Positions 1 to 11,246 of a stretch of DNA of 64,000 bases are shown here, in pieces. The notes under the pieces are model-generated. The model was not told the origin of the DNA. It did no database searches and saw only the letters and a program-made list of their open reading frames with translations. Positions within the stretch are counted from its first letter, which is position 1, and every line of letters begins with the position of its first letter. Source of the DNA: Heloderma charlesbogerti (taxonomy: Eukaryota > Chordata > Lepidosauria > Squamata > Helodermatidae); contig JANEZZ010002664.1 of assembly GCA_026122225.1 (NCBI GenBank), forward strand, positions 1 through 64,000, given 5' to 3'. A program made the translations under genes and the position numbers.

Positions 1-760
1 TTACTGCTGCGGTTGGCCGGGGGGGAGGCCAGACAGCACATAGGAAGGGTCGCAGTGGCGCTTCCACCATCCCTTCCCCTCCCCTAGGAACACCCGCTTT
101 TCCTCCACTCTGTACTGCTCTTCCAAGCATGGAGCCAGGGACAAACCATGCCACCTATGAGGCGGCAGGGGAGAGGGCAGGGAGGCAATTTTCTGGGAAA
201 TGACCTCGGAGCACTGGCTCCAAGCTCAGTTCCCAGAAAATGAAAAATCCTGTGGCCATCTATCCGCTATCTAACGGCCATAGGATTGCACCCTTAAGCT
301 AATATGTTGGTACTTTTTCTATTTGTTATATTGGGGGGCACCCTTTTTTCCTTTGGCTCCACCCCCTTTGCCTTCCATCCCACCGTCCACTGGAATGTGG
401 CCTCCAAGACCTTGAAATTGAATTCATCCCTTGGGTTGAAAAGCATCCCCACACCTGCCTTACTCTTATACCTGGAAGGATTATTTTTATAGAATGTAAG
501 AATCTCTGCCACCCCCCAACAACCCCATTCCTCTGTGTTGCTGGTAGGGATGTCGGAGAAACCTGCAACAGAATCAAATGAATTCAGATTTCTATGAACC
601 CAACCTGCACATTCTGCAGCAGACTGGCTTTTCCCGGATCCCACAGATTCCATGGACTCATGGACCAGTGTGGTTGTTTTTTTTACTTTCTGGAATTTTA
701 CGCAAATTTAGCCATAGAAAAATACATGAAATACAAAACACCAGTTGAAAATGCAAATTT
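1..760. other. No recognised feature
   Basis: Non-repetitive-looking sequence with short open frames that lack family resemblance or coding character. Nothing here can be assigned. Confidence 0.5.
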
Positions 761-1194
761 CCTCCATAGGCTAAAGCATGATAATGTGCATTTGGGGGGA
801 TTTGTGCATTGGGGGGGATTTGCACATTTTCACAAGTGTGCATTTTCGCAAATGAGAACTCGTGCAAATGCAAATTTGCACAAATTTGGGAAATTGGACA
901 AAATCCAATTCCGTCAATAAGCGGAGGACAGAATGAAGGGAACCTGACAATCTGCAAAACACAGATGGAATGGTAGGCAGGTACAATGTGGTCCTCTCCG
1001 TGCTGGGAACAGCCCCTCTGTCTTTTACAGTTCAGGAATTCTTGAAGTAGTCAATCATGATTGATTATTCCTTGATCCTAAGGATGTATGGATTTGGATC
1101 TGCATTTCATGGATTGTCAGGAATTTGTCATCCGCGGCGCTCACTTATGAAATTTGATTTTTTTTAACCAGAATTTCATTCTACTTTCACTAAT

Positions 1195-1320
1195 TTGCAT
1201 CTGTGCTAAAGTGCATTAGTGCACATGCGCATTAGTGCTGATGCACACTTGTCCACTTGTGCAAATGCACTCATGTGCATTAGCTAATGCTAATTAACAC
1301 TAACATGCATTAGAGCAACC
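1195..1320. repeat. Cluster of short TGCATTAGTGCA-type repeats
   Basis: Short direct and inverted copies of GTGCATTAG and ATGCAC occur repeatedly, giving a low-complexity hairpin-prone stretch. It resembles the palindromic cores of the foldback elements elsewhere in the window, but I found no clear ends. Confidence 0.4.
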
Positions 1321-1349
1321 CCCCCCCAGGAGTGAGAAACGGGTCTGCA

Positions 1350-1467
1350 TGTCCACAGAATTCATGGGAAAAAGCCAGTCCGCTGTGGAATCCACAGGTC
1401 AGATTCATAGACATCCGAACTCATTTAAATCCGTTATGGATTTCTCCAACATCCCTATCTGAGCCTC
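1350..1467. mobile_element. Degraded hAT MITE end
   Basis: The end reads like the right terminus of the TAGGGATG family (sequence ending in ACATCCCTA after a GGATTTCTCC motif). Only one terminus is convincing. The internal TCCACAG and GAATTCATGG motifs are decayed versions of those in the intact copies. Confidence 0.4.
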
Positions 1468-1512
1468 TGAAAGTAGAGATCTTCCCGATGGAGAGACCAA
1501 ACAGTTTTTACT

Positions 1513-1764
1513 GTATTTTATTATTTATTTATTGCATTTATACCCCACCTTTTTTCCTTTTGCAAGGAACCCAAGGCAGCTTACATTATCCTCCTCCTCT
1601 CCATTTTATCCTCACAACAACAACCCTGTGAGGTGGGTTGGGCTGAAAGTCTTTGACTGGCCCAAAGTCACCCAAAGTCAGCTTCCATGGCCGAGTGGGG
1701 ACTACAACCCAGATCTCCCAGCTCCTAGTCCAACACTCTTGCCACTACACCACACTGGCTCTCA
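1513..1764 (-). mobile_element. tRNA-derived SINE, CR1/L3-like tail
   Basis: On the minus strand the head contains a box A match (TGGTGTAGTGG, complement at 1742-1752) and a box B match (GGTTGTAGTCC). A conserved body follows, then an AT-rich tail of TTTATT units at the lower-coordinate end. Four copies of the same family occur outside or within the left arm. The RNA polymerase III box pair supports a tRNA-derived SINE; I do not assign a family name. Confidence 0.8.
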
Positions 1765-2475
1765 ATTTTACCCCTGATGACAAGGAAGTTTGCTGTTACA
1801 CGCAGGAAGTCTCTTCCCAGCCCTTCCTCAAAGAATAAATCTGGAAACATCCAGTTCCACAGTTTTGGCCTTCCGCCAAAAAACACGGCATCCAGCCGGC
1901 AGTTTTGCAATTCCAGACGTGTTGAGCGGACGAGTGAAGTCTCTTGGAAATTGATGGAGCCATCCGTTCTTCCTCTGTCTCTAAGACACCAGCCCATTAA
2001 AGCATTCGGCTCTCTGCAGCAGTCAGGGGCCGGAACAGAAGGTCAGCGCTACTTGAGAACAAGCTCCTGTCACAGCCTTTTTAATCTTGGCGACCCGGGG
2101 GAGAGACTCCCGTGCTTGAAATGGAACTCATCCTCAGCACGCAGGTACCAGGGAAGTGGGCCAGGAAGGTACTCGATCATAACTTGAGCACGCAGTTCTT
2201 GGAGAACACAGACTAGGGCGTGAGGCCTGGAAGGCTGCGTAGGTTTGCGTAGGTAGCTTACATTCCGTATTCTCCAACCGTCCCTATTTACTGGAGACGG
2301 TCTCCATTAGAGGGTTGGGGAATCGATGCCCCCCACAGATGCTGGTGGACTACAAATCCCATCATTCCCGAGGGCCAGCCCTGCCGTCTGGGGCTGACAG
2401 GAGTTGGAGTCCAACCACAGCCTTAGGAGCGCTGCCCTGGAACGTTTCGCCACCAGGGACTTGAGGAATGTGCCC
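1765..2475. other. Unassigned region with palindromic MITE fragment
   Basis: Mostly unrecognised. Around 2330-2420 there is a half-copy of the small palindromic element whose arms read GGACTACAA and TTGGAGTCCAA, seen better at 18706-18836. No gene is supported. Confidence 0.4.
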
Positions 2476-2476
2476 C

Positions 2477-2765
2477 TTCCTAGGGTGGCTATGTGTCCTA
2501 CTTTAGGGGCCACAGTCCTCTGTTTGAAGGGCTGTTCCAAGTCTGGTTTCAAGATCAAGAACCACAAGAAAGGAGAGCAGGTGCAGGGGCGGGGGCGTTT
2601 TTCGAGTTGCCCATCCACGATCAACACTTGGGCAGTCGTTCCCTCGTTCACATTCTTCCCCACTAGAGTAATATGTCTTGTACTTCTTTTTACCATTATC
2701 GTCATTATTTCTGAACTTGCATCTATCATATACATGCCCTTGTTTCTGACCATGTGTAAGCCACT
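2477..2765 (-). mobile_element. Interspersed repeat beginning TAGGGTGGC
   Basis: Shares ordered motifs with 40130-40815 and 4086-4400: AGGGTGGC, CCTACTTTA, CAGTCCTCT, a CCCCACTAG motif, and ATTATTTCTGAA. It is a dispersed family of about 300-450 bp with no clear inverted termini. I cannot place it in a named class. Confidence 0.45.
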
Positions 2766-2800
2766 GCCACCCTACTGTGTATGTGTGTGTGTATAGATCA

Positions 2801-2803
<3 letters not shown>

Positions 2804-2852
<49 letters not shown>
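2804..2852. repeat. (AT)n microsatellite
   Basis: Uninterrupted alternation of A and T for about 49 bases, immediately downstream of a short (GT)n run. Confidence 0.98.
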
Positions 2853-2854
<2 letters not shown>

Positions 2855-3124
2855 CTCAAGAGTGAATAGTCAGTCATGTGCCCATGCAAAGTGCCATGAT
2901 GACCTTTTATCCCCCAGGCTTTTGAACTGTTCATAGCCAAAGACATTTTCTCCGTGGGCACTGATGGCTAGGAGTCACTTGCATCCAGGAACGTGGATGG
3001 CCATTGATGGCTGGTGGCAGCTAGCCCAGCCCACCTCACTCAATGCAGGCTGGAGAACTCCAAGGCATGCTGCCTATTGGGGGGGGGGGCACTGCTGCTC
3101 ATGCAAAAGACTAACTCTCCATCT

Positions 3125-3601
3125 CAGTGTAGGTTGGTGACTTCCATGTCAGCGGGGCGGCGAATCTGCCCCAGGTTTCTGTCAGAAGCAGTCAGAACTC
3201 GAAAGGAGCTCTCCAAGGTGGGTGGGGTGGTGAGTCCGCTCCGGGTTTCCATCAGAACCAGTCAGAACTCTAAAGGAGCTCTCCGAGGTGGGTGGGGCAG
3301 CGAATCCGCTCTGGCTTTCCGTCAGAACCAGTCAGAGCTCTAAAGGAGCTCTCCAAGGTGGATAGGGTGGCGAATCCGCCCCGGGTTTCCATCAGAACCA
3401 GTCAGAACTCTAAAGGAGCTCTCCAACGTGGGTGGGGCGGCGAATCCACTCCAGGTTTCTGTCAGAACCAGTCAGAACTCTAAAGGAGCTCTCCATGGAG
3501 TTCCATACCTTGGAGAGCTCCTTTAGAGTTCTGACTGGTTCTGATGGAAACCCAGAGCGGATTCACCGCCCCACTGACATGAGAGCCACCAGCCTCCACT
3601 G
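3125..3601. mobile_element. Foldback hAT-like MITE with internal tandem array
   Basis: The ends resemble CAGTGGAGGCTGGTGGC and its complement (AGCCACCAGCCTCCACTG at the right end). Flanking 8-mers CTCCATCT and GTCCACCT agree at six of eight positions, suggesting an 8-bp hAT target duplication. Related copies lie at 12989-13204, 19208-19366 and 35026-35175. This copy is longer because a 70-bp internal segment is repeated. Confidence 0.65.
3171..3495. repeat. 70-bp minisatellite, about 5 copies
   Basis: The landmark GGTTTC recurs at 3171, 3241, 3311, 3381 and 3451, exactly 70 bases apart. Each unit carries TCAGAACCAG, AAAGGAGCTCTCC and GGCGAATCCGC. The array is the left stem segment of the surrounding MITE, amplified; the right stem has one inverted copy (about 3495-3570). 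Confidence 0.93.
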
Positions 3602-4570
3602 GTCCACCTCAGTCGAGGCCCAATCTACCTGGGCTTGTCCATTAGGGTGGCCACTTACAGATCACCGAGGAAGAGGAAATGCATCCTGCAAAAGGAGGAC
3701 AGAACGGTGGACAGATTCCCCCCCCCCAAAAAAGTGCTCTTTATTCATTATTCATTATTCATTATTTATTTACAGTATTTTACCTCACTCTTTTCAGCCA
3801 AAAAAGGCTCTCAGGGCAGCTTACAAAGATTAATACTGAGACAGTCCCTGCCCTCAGGTCTACTATCTAAAGGACACAATACAAAAGGAAAAGGGATTGG
3901 GAGGGAGAAGGAAAAAAGCAAAACTCGGGCCTCGGTTCATTTCAAAATTCGTATAGGTGCTTTTTTTTGGCGGGGAAGGGCAAAATAAGCTCCCTGCAGC
4001 TTCTCTTTCTCTGGCCAGCGTGTGGGGCTAGGATGGCCTCCCCCTTGCTGGGAAGTTCTTCCTTGGGGGCAGAGTGGCATGCAGCCTCCAAGTAACTCCT
4101 TGGTTCTCTGGCCGATTTATATGCTCACAGTTGTCTGTATGCTCATTTATTTGGATAGAGAGAGACGTGGAAGTCGTCCTTTAAACAGAAATACAGACCT
4201 TGCCACCCCAGTGGGGAAGCCTGTGACCAGGTGAGCTGTGTGCCTCCCGGCTCGGTCTGCTCTCTAGGTGCTGCAAATTGTGGGTGAGCAACTTCAAGGC
4301 CCATCTGCCTGCTCTCCCTTCTTTAAACCGGAGTTGGGCCAGACAGCATCTCAAATAGAGGACTGTCCTGGGTCAAGCAGGACGCATGGCCATCCTACTG
4401 TCCATTCAATCGATGCTTAATTCTACATGTTGGCAAATAAAATAAATCCCAGGGGCCAAAAAAACCCCTACCAGTTTGGTCCTGCCAAACTGACCCCCGG
4501 AGCAGCTTCCCCTCAACCGGGAGTCTTCCAGATGTGTTGGACAACAACACCCATCTTCCCCAGCCAACGT
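3602..4570. other. Mixed decayed repeats, no gene
   Basis: 3735-3930 resembles 10120-10270 (motifs TCTCAGGGCAGC, TTACAAAG, AAAAGGGATTGGGAGG) and looks like the 3' end of a non-LTR element on the minus strand. 4086-4400 is a fragment of the TAGGGTGGC family. No coding potential is evident. Confidence 0.45.
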
Positions 4571-4571
4571 T

Positions 4572-4818
4572 ATATATTTATTTATTTCTTACATTTATAT
4601 CCTGCCTTTTTTCCTCCTTAAAGAACCCAAGGCGGAGTACATAATCCTCCTCCTCTCCATTTTATCCTCACAGCAACAACCCTGTGAGGTAGGCTGGGCT
4701 GAGAGTCTGCGACTGGCCCAAAGTCACCCAGTGAGCTTCCATAGCCAAGTGGGGACTAGAACCCGGATCTCCCTGCTCCCGGTCCAACATTGTAGTCACT
4801 ACACCACACTGGCCCTCG
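4572..4818 (-). mobile_element. tRNA-derived SINE
   Basis: Same family and orientation as 1513-1764. On the minus strand box A and box B lie near 4800 and 4765, and the TTTATT-rich tail is at 4572-4590. A fragment of the small palindromic MITE (GTTGGACAACAAC) abuts the tail. Confidence 0.8.
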
Positions 4819-4869
4819 TTTTGTCAGGGGGTGATGGGATTTGTAGTCCAACACATCCAGCCGGGGAAG

Positions 4870-5380
4870 GCCGCTCCAGAGCAAATGCACCTAGAATGTC
4901 CTACCTTTTGGGGAAGGCCATTTCATCTTTCTCCAGTTTATTCCCAGGAGACCCAAAACGGGCAAATGCTGGGAAGAGATAAAGAGACAGGCTGTCTCCA
5001 GACTGTGATGAGAGATAGCTGGGAATGAAAGAATATGAGACAGTTGGAGATGGAAATGTGGGCAGCTATCTGCAGCAGACGTCGTTGTCTCCAGCCTCGT
5101 GCCCTCCCAGCGGAGCGCCTGGTTTTATGAGACCGAGTGGAATCCTATTTCCACCCTCGGTCTCATCACAGAGCAAAGGAGACAATCTCCTCCCTCCCTC
5201 TCTCTCGCTCTCTCTCTCTGTCTCTCTCTGCTGGTGCCACTTTTGTTTTAAACCACCAGTTGAGCAAATTGAGGATTCCCCAGCGATGGGGAGATGTGCC
5301 ATGGTGACCTTGAAAAATATCGCTTCACTTTCGTTTTGATTTTATGTTAAATAAGAGAGCAGGTGAATGCCTAAGAACAT
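4870..5380. other. Unassigned region with (TC)n tract
   Basis: Contains an imperfect TCTC-rich tract at about 5190-5230. Otherwise nothing is recognised. Confidence 0.5.
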
Positions 5381-5384
5381 ACAA

Positions 5385-5785
5385 AGGAAAAGAGCCCAGC
5401 CAGATCAGACGAAAGATCCAACGTGCCCAGCGACCTGTTACCGTCAGCGGTCAGCTGGATGCCTCACAAAGCCCACAAGTTTCCACAGTTTCCATAGAGC
5501 CATTGTGGCTAGTAGCCATTGATAGTTGGCATAGATAGCTCTCCATAAATTTTTTGGGTCTCTTTTTAAAGCCCTTTAGGCCAGGATGCGTCTGTCACAA
5601 CGTCCAGTGGCAGGAAGTTCTGTAGATTAATGATGCATTGTGTGAAGGAGTCCTTCCTCCGTGACTATCCTGAATCTAGTGCCTCTCGATTTCATTGGGT
5701 GACCCAGAATTCTGGTGGGGAGACTTCTCTCTATCCACCTTCCCCACTCCATTAACAAGGTTATCAGCATCCATCACACAGCCTT
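5385..5785 (-). mobile_element. CR1 LINE fragment
   Basis: Reads on the minus strand like the 3' third of a CR1 open frame and 3' UTR: motifs TAGTAGCCATTGATAG, a TTTTTAAAGCCC segment and GAAGGAGTCCTTCCT. It is old, with many substitutions, and carries no usable frame. Confidence 0.65.
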
Positions 5786-5833
5786 TTCTAACCTGGTGTG
5801 CTCCAGATGAGTTGGATTCCAACTCCCATGTTC

Positions 5834-6650
5834 CCCCACCCCTCAATGTTGGATCAGACCAGGGGTCCATCTAGTCCAGCATTATGTTCACACAGTGGCA
5901 AACCAGCTGCCCACGGGAAACCCACCAGCAGGGCACGAGTGCAACAGCACCCTCCCACCCATGTTCCCCAGCAATGGCTGTACAAAGGCATACTGCCTCT
6001 CATACTGGAGGGAGCATACAGTCATCAGGACTAGTAGCCATTGATAGCATCACCCTCCAGGAATTTCCTACCCCCTTTTAAAGCCATCCAAATTGGCGGC
6101 CATCGCCACATCTTTTTTGTGCATCAAATTCCCTAGTTTAATTATGGGCTGTGCAAAGAAGCCCTTCCTTTTATCTCTCTAGAATCTCCCATCATTCCAC
6201 TTCATGGGATGACCACATCAGGTTCTAGTATTATGAAAAAAATCCCTCTTCATTTTATTTATTGATTGCATTTCTATACCACCCAATAGCCAAAGCTCTC
6301 TGGGCGGTTCACAAAAATTAAAACCACAAAGCGCAGCATAAAACGATATAAAATATGAAAGCTTTAAAAGCTTAAAGCCTTTTAGTTTTAGAAAGCATAA
6401 AACCACAGCATAACAGTACAACCAGAATAAAACCTAGCAGCAATGCAGAGATTTAAAATACAGATTTAAAACACCAAAGCTGAAAGACTAGGAAGCTAAA
6501 ATGCTAAAATAGTGGGAGAATAAGAAGTCTTCACCTGGCGCTGGAAGGAACACAACATAGGAGTTCTTCATCCACTTTCTCCACACCATGCATAATTTTG
6601 TACACCTCTATCATGTCTCCCCTTAATCACCCTTTTTCTAACTAAGTAAT
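5834..6650 (-). mobile_element. CR1 LINE fragment interrupted by an L3 tail
   Basis: CR1 3' region on the minus strand (GATCAGACCAGGGGTCCAT, ATCTAGTCCAGCAT, CCATCCAAATTGG). It is split at 6254-6564 by a LINE 3' end and resumes with CCACTTTCTCCACACCATG. The two parts read continuously across the insertion. Confidence 0.75.
6254..6564 (-). mobile_element. 5'-truncated CR1/L3-type LINE tail with target duplication
   Basis: Matches the 3' end of the L3 elements at the palindrome centre (AGCTCTCTGGGCGGTTCACA, CTTCACCTGGCGC). It is flanked by TCTTCAT at 6247-6253 and 6565-6571, a 7-bp direct repeat. The insertion is therefore younger than the CR1 that contains it. Confidence 0.8.
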
Positions 6651-6823
6651 TCCAGCCATTGATAGCCTCCTCCTCCAGGAATTTCTCTAATCCTCTTTCA
6701 AAGCCATCCAAACTGGTGGCCATCACTATGTCTTGTGGAAGTGAATTCCATAGTTTGACTCTGTGCTGTGTGAAGAAGCCCTTCCTTGGATCTGTCCTGA
6801 CTCTCCCACCCATCAGCTTTATG

Positions 6824-7478
6824 TAGGGATGTACAAAAGTCACTTACCTTTTCGCAGGGGTGATTTGCGGTGGGGGGGAGGCGCTCCACACCTCCCCCCG
6901 AAATCCTAACCCGGCCGGCTCCACTCCGCGGCAACTCCGCGGAGCCCCCGGCCAGGTGCATTCGCAGGGGTCTGGAGCCTGTGGACACAAATGGCAGCGG
7001 CTACGGCCGCCGCCATTTGCGTTAATGTTTTTGGCCGTGATAGGCTACATAAATATTTATGTAGCCTATCACGGCAAAAGACAGGGGCACAAATGATGGC
7101 CACTACGCCATTTTTTACCTACCAAAATAGGTGTAAATATTTTTAAAAATATATTTTTGCCTATCACGGCAAAAAAAAAAAAGGAACGCAAATGGCGGCG
7201 GCTATGACAGCCACCATTTGCGTTCCCTTTTTTTGCCGTGATAGGCTACATAAGTATTTACGTAGCCTATCACAGCCTAAATGGGGAAGCAAATGGTGGC
7301 TGCAGATGCGGCCACCATTCGCAAAGCAGTGCAAACAGCACCAGGTAAGTGCTCCGTTTCGCATGCCTTTTGCAGAGTGGTGGGGCGGGGGGCTTCGTTC
7401 CACCATGGATTTCGGGGGGCCGAATGCACTGGCATTCGGCTTCACTGAGATCCGTGGCAGAATTCTCTGATATCCCTA
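6824..7478. mobile_element. hAT foldback MITE (TAGGGATG family), 655 bp
   Basis: Starts TAGGGATG and ends TATCCCTA. Flanking 8-mers GCTTTATG (6816-6823) and GCTTTACA (7479-7486) match at six of eight positions, as expected for a decayed hAT target duplication. The interior holds three successive hairpins: ATGGCGGC-type stems and two copies of a TGATAGGCTAC stem. No transposase frame is present, so it is non-autonomous. Confidence 0.85.
7034..7075. repeat. Perfect 42-bp palindrome inside MITE
   Basis: Two 21-base arms, GCCGTGATAGGCTACATAAA plus T and its complement, meet without a spacer. A second, imperfect copy lies at about 7233-7275. The same stem occurs in the MITEs at 10764-11246 and 26865-27357. 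Confidence 0.95.
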
Positions 7479-7857
7479 GCTTTACAGGATGACACCATTG
7501 GGTTCTAGTATTTTGAGAGAGGGAGAAAAATGTCTCCCTATCCGCATTCTCCACACCATGCATGATTCTGTACACCTCTATCATGTCTCCCCTTATCGCT
7601 TTTGTTCAAGCTAAACAATCCCAGGCATTGTAACTTTCCCTCATAGGGGCAATGCTCCGGCCCCTTGATCCTTTTAGGTGCCCTTTTCTGCACTTTTTCC
7701 AACTCTACAATGTCAATAACCCTTTTTTCGGTGCAGCAACCAGAACTGCCCACAGTATTCCAAGTTTGATTGCACCATAGATTTGTATAAGGGCAGTTTG
7801 ATCTTGGCCATTTTATTCTCAATTCCTTTCCTAATTATGCCTAACATGGAATTTGGC

Positions 7858-8397
7858 TGTCAGGGTGGAAACTGAGCCCAGAGAGCCCCAGAGCAGTTCG
7901 GATTCTGAGGAGGAACAGCAATCCGTGGGAGAGGGGCCAGCTCATCCCTCCCAGGCTCAGCACCTGGCAGAGATTCCTCCTGCCAGCATTCCTGGGATAG
8001 ATAGTGACCCTGGCAGTGAGCGAATGCGGGAGGGGGGCTTCTTAGATGCGCGACGCAGATGCAAAGAGCGACGAGCGATGGACGGTGCCGAAAGGAGGTG
8101 TAGCGCCCGTTTGGCGCGCAAGCAACGGCTGCCTCCTGTGGACCCAAGGGAAAGAGGGAGGATCTCTCCCTAGCCCATAAGTTCTGGGTCTTCAATTGAC
8201 TCTCTTTCAAATGGGGATCAACTGCCTACTTGAAGGTTAGGCCTCTCTGCTGTTCCTTGCTTTAGTGGCTGGTGATTAGCATCTGAAAGAGTAATTTAGT
8301 TGTAAAAGGATTAAAGCTTTGAAAATAAATCCTTTCATCTGTGTCTTGAGTTGGCTATTGGAGTCTACTGAAAGAGGCAGCCAAGGCGCTCCTGACA
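7858..8397 (+). mobile_element. Solo LTR, 540 bp
   Basis: Ends are TGTCAGG and CCTGACA. A perfect 5-bp target duplication TTGGC flanks it (7853-7857 and 8398-8402). An AATAAA signal lies at 8324-8329, about 70 bases before the end, which sets the plus orientation. No internal retroelement sequence remains, so it is a recombination-derived solo LTR. Five-base duplications fit several LTR classes, and I do not assign one. The LTR carries an open stretch at 7853-8173 with an acidic SDSEEE segment and an arginine-rich RRCSARLARK segment. Confidence 0.92.
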
Positions 8398-8696
8398 TTG
8401 GCTCTTTCACAGCAGGGTCGACATTTTCATGGAGCTGTCCACCACAACCCCAAGATCTCTTTCTTGGCTGGTCACCGCCAGCTCAAATTCCATCAGCTTA
8501 TAAGTGAAGTTGGGGGGGGGTTGCCCCAACATTCATCACTTTACAGTTGCTTATATTGCACCGTATTTGCAATTTTGGAGTCTCCCAGTTTGGAGAGGTC
8601 ACTCTGGAGCTCCTCGCAATCTCCCACCCTCTTTTGTTAAACTACCCTAAATCATTGGGTATCAACAGCAAACTCGGCCACCTCACTGCTCAGTCC

Positions 8697-9060
8697 TGAT
8701 TCACCCTTTTCCCAAGCAAAATAGTCCCAGACGTTGTACCATTTTCTCTTAAGGGAGTTGCACCAGCCCCTTGATCATTTTCGTTGCCCATGTACTGGGC
8801 TCGACCACTTGAATCTCCCAAGATTTGGAGGTTGACATCTGTGGCCCTGCTCTGAGCCACCATCATCAGATGTACAGCCAGAGGTACAAGAAATGGAGTC
8901 TTATCAGTTGTAGTGTCTGAAATGTGAAATTGTCCCCTGGAGAAGATCCACCTGATTCCATCATGGTTTTTGTTTTTGTTCTTTGCAGGGCAAAACAGGT
9001 GTTCCAACAGGTATTCAACTCTCCATTTTGATGCTCTAGAGGTGAACATTTATGGCTTTC
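8697..9060 (-). mobile_element. Additional CR1-like fragments
   Basis: 8697-8800 repeats the CR1 segment already present near 7600-7690 (GCAAAATAGTCCCAG, GCCCCTTGATCATTTT), so it belongs to a separate insertion. Sequence beyond 8810 is not recognised. Confidence 0.5.
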
Positions 9061-10763
9061 ATGTCCTACTGTTTATACCTTTCTTGTCTCAATCTGCTGT
9101 TTTAGACAAGGAATTATTTCATACTGTTTAACTACCATGTGGAAGCTTCTTGGATTTACAATTGATAAAAAAAGTGGGATAAATAAGAACAAGCAAACAA
9201 ATCCAGGTTGTGGAATAAAATAAATCAGGCTTGCCTGGGTAATTTGCATGGGGTACGCAAGTTACAGGATCTAGCTGTAGTGTTTGGGGCTCAAAGTCCG
9301 GGTTCCCTTGGCATTCCATTTGGATTGATTTTCGTATAGGGTACACATCATCTTGTCTATGATTGCCGGATTTTGGCCTTTGATGCTGTTCTGTTTTCAT
9401 TTAATCACCCACAAGACCCCCTCCTTTCCTCCCTCTCTCCCTCCTCCCATCTCCCGCCATCCAGTCCCTTTCATCCATGTTGGGATAGAAGGATTGCCAA
9501 ATTGCCTTCATCTCGTCATCCCTTTGGAACCCAGAGGAGATGTGCTGACATGACAGGAGCTATGGTGTACCATCCGCATCTGTGTGACACATCAAATGGG
9601 CCCCCGTTCAAAGGCTGCTGTGCAAACAGAGGCCCGTTTTCCTTTAACAAAAATCACTTACCTTTCCGTTAAATGATTCGGGGAGTGGGGCCACAACTCT
9701 CACATCCCTTTTAAACTCTCTGCTCTCCAGCAGCCAACGGGAGGAACCCACGAAAAGGGAGTTTTGTTGCAGGCAGAAATACATTAGGGAAGCCTTCCTG
9801 AGCCTGGCACCTTCTGGATGGGTTGGACTGCAAACCCCATCATCCTAAACCAATGCCCATGCTGGCTGGGAATGATGGGGGTTGTGGTCAAACCCCTCTG
9901 GCCACACTCCCTTCCCCTGACCGCCGGTTGTCTTTTGGTTTTCCAGCTCTTGCGTGTTTTTTCATATTCTAAAAGGTTGGAATGCCAAAATGCAGGTCCT
10001 CCTCACTGAGCTCGATGGCGGGATCGCACGAACCCTGAGCCTGCTGCTACCTTCCTCTTCCGTGTGGAAGAAGCAGTGGCCCTCACCCCTGAACACTGGA
10101 ATTAGACGGAGTGATCGCTCCATTAATTTCAGAACATTTTTACCCCACTCTTCAGCCCAAAAAGTCTCCCAGGGCAGCACACACAGATCAGTCATAAGTC
10201 AATCCGGGGCTCAGGCTTACAGTCTAAAAGGCACAACACACAAGGAAAAAGGATTGGGAAGGAGGGGGAAAAAAGCAAACTCAGCAACTAGCTCTTCAGT
10301 ACAAAGTTCTTCACGTACTAATTGGAGGAGTCATGGGGGTGGATCTAAGCACAATGGAATAGCTGGGACCGGGGGGGCGGTGTTTCTGCCAGTGGTTTAC
10401 TCCACGTTGGCTGCATGTTGAGGTCATTAGGGATAGATGACATCGTGGCCATCCAGCAGCCACCCAGAGCTTATCAGGGAAAACCTGGATTTCCTGAGAC
10501 TGCTTGAAGTCCGATTCCTTTCCTCAAGTCGGGTTCTCCCCGGTATAGTTGCTGTGTGCCCCAGCCCCCGCATTGACCTCGGGTATGCTGGACCTGCCCA
10601 GGGGTGTGCCTTTCACTGTGACCCCAGTCCAGGGGTGTTTCCTCCCATTGTGCTGAATGAGGCTTGCCCTCCGAATGCCCACAGAACATACTTAATGCCC
10701 CCCTCAATTGACAAAGCACAGCGCGATCTCGAGGCTCCAATTCTCCTTTGTTTGGCTTATTGC
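9061..10763. other. No gene recognised; minor repeat fragments
   Basis: A palindromic MITE dimer-like segment lies at about 9790-9905 (GGTTGGACTGCAAACCCCATC against GATGGGGGTTGTGG). A non-LTR 3'-end fragment related to 3735-3930 lies at about 10120-10270. The remaining sequence shows no coding character. Confidence 0.45.
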
Positions 10764-11246
10764 TAGGGATGGCGGAGAGTTCCGCCACGGACTCCAGTGA
10801 GGCTGGATTCTGTAGAATACGGCCCCCTGGAGTCCGTGGCAGAACGGAGCAATCCCCCCCGCCACCCCGCAAAGTCCCAGCGGACCGGATCCTACCTGCC
10901 TCCGGCGGTCCGGATCCAGCTGCTGCTGGCCACTGCTCCGATGTGCGGCCACGAATGGCATCCTGTGTAGGGGATGCCATTTGCGTCACTGCTTTAGCCG
11001 TGATAGGCTATGTTAATATTTATGTAGCCTATCACAGCTACAGCAGGGATGCAGATGGCATCCCCTACGCAGGACGCCATTTGCGTCCGCAGCAGCCTGG
11101 CTGCGGATCGGCCCGGCCGGCAGCTCCGCGGACACACTGCAGAGAGGAGCTGGCCGGGAAGGATTCCAGGGGGAGGACCGGATCGCCTCCTTCCCCCCCC
11201 CCAGGACCCCAGCGGAGCAAGGTAAGTGGGGTTTCGTACACCCCTA
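10764..11246. mobile_element. hAT foldback MITE (TAGGGATG family), 483 bp
   Basis: Begins TAGGGATGGCGGAGAG and ends ACACCCCTA. Flanking 8-mers CTTATTGC (10756-10763) and CTAATTGC (11247-11254) differ at one base. The interior contains the TGATAGGCTATG hairpin at about 10999-11035 and flanking GGCATCC stems. No transposase is present. Confidence 0.88.

Larger units (their letters stand above)
6651..8696 (-). mobile_element. CR1 LINE copy carrying two later insertions
   Basis: A minus-strand CR1 3' portion, interrupted by a hAT MITE (6824-7478) and a solo LTR (7858-8397). Removing both joins TCAGCTTTATG to GATGACACCATTGGG and AATTTGGC to TCTTTCACAGC, which is the order seen in the uninterrupted CR1 copy at 26046-26790. 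The decayed frame includes the C-terminal reverse-transcriptase region (residues like KRIKG and RGVQNHAW). Confidence 0.8.
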
